This document shows, piece after piece, positions 5,371 to 5,508 of a stretch of DNA of 5,508 nucleotides. A model generated the notes under the pieces. The model saw only the letters and a list, made by a program, of their open reading frames with translations, ran no database searches and had not been told where the DNA came from. Position 1 is the first letter of the stretch; the number at the start of each line of letters is the position of its first letter. Source of the DNA: Pirellulaceae bacterium (lineage in GTDB: Bacteria > Planctomycetota > Planctomycetia > Pirellulales > Pirellulaceae); assembly GCA_020846515.1 (NCBI GenBank), contig JADLDX010000937.1, forward strand, positions 1 to 5,508, given 5' to 3'. A program made the position numbers and the translations under genes.

Positions 5371-5508
5371 ATGAGCCATCGCCACGCTGCGTCCTCGCCA
5401 TCTTCCTCGACACCAAAATCGAAATCGAAATCGAAGCGTCGAGTTCTTCGCAAACTCATCCGCAAGATGTCAGTCGAAACGCTGGAACCGCGACAGCTGC
5501 TGACGGCT
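5371..5508 (+). CDS. N-terminus of LEPR-x-LL domain protein (partial)
   Basis: The first 46 codons of a gene that runs off the right edge. The start is firm: an in-frame TAG lies at 5347-5349 and the ATG at 5371 is the first start codon after it; only a weak AGAG precedes it. The peptide is Ser-rich (residues 8-13), then strongly basic with KSKSKSKRR (16-24, encoded by three AAATCG hexamers at 5416-5433), then VLRKLIRKMS and the motif ETLEPRQLL (36-44). LEPR-x-LL is a planctomycete N-terminal motif known from large, often repeat-rich, surface or exported proteins, and it precedes the bulk of the protein. This suggests a long adhesin-like or cadherin/dockerin-type protein, but the body is outside the window and its function cannot be stated. 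There is no classical signal peptide in the visible part. Confidence 0.85.
   Translation, partial: MSHRHAASSPSSSTPKSKSKSKRRVLRKLIRKMSVETLEPRQLLTA

Overview
The window looks like a piece of a planctomycete chromosome, most likely Pirellulales-like. Two features point that way. There are two secreted formylglycine-type sulfatases side by side, a gene family greatly expanded in marine planctomycetes. At the right edge a gene begins with a basic N-terminus leading into ETLEPRQLL, the LEPR-x-LL motif found at the start of large planctomycete surface or exported proteins. No taxon below that level can be fixed from the sequence.

Layout from left to right. Positions 1-247 hold no gene but are densely structured: imperfect inverted arms at 15-50 and 177-213, a copy of the arm end at 1-13, and a perfect hairpin at 49-80 that can act as a terminator in either direction. 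A sulfatase on the minus strand follows (248-1819). A 323-base divergent spacer holds candidate leader hairpins and a 10-bp tandem duplication. The second sulfatase is on the plus strand (2143-3834) and carries a Gln-Ala/Ser repeat just after its signal peptide. A hairpin and a good sigma70-type promoter separate it from a classical short-chain dehydrogenase/reductase (3936-4724). The next 646 bases have no convincing gene. They contain terminator-like hairpins and a compact non-autonomous mobile element (4940-5115) with 15-bp terminal inverted repeats, 9-bp flanking direct repeats and REP-like hairpins inside. The window ends in the first 46 codons of the LEPR-x-LL protein gene.

The two sulfatases are paralogues of one subfamily: the same motifs occur in the same order and both have a type I signal peptide. 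Both should act outside the cytoplasm on sulfated glycans, but the substrate cannot be read from sequence. Both need a formylglycine-generating enzyme, which is not encoded here. The dehydrogenase could act on a released sugar, but it appears to have its own promoter placed so that its mRNA would be nearly leaderless, so co-function is only suggested by proximity.

I did not find a new multigene system. The most interesting items are the small mobile element with REP-like content and a compensatory base-pair swap, the nested inverted-repeat element at the left edge, the repeat-encoded linker of the second sulfatase, and the leaderless promoter arrangement.
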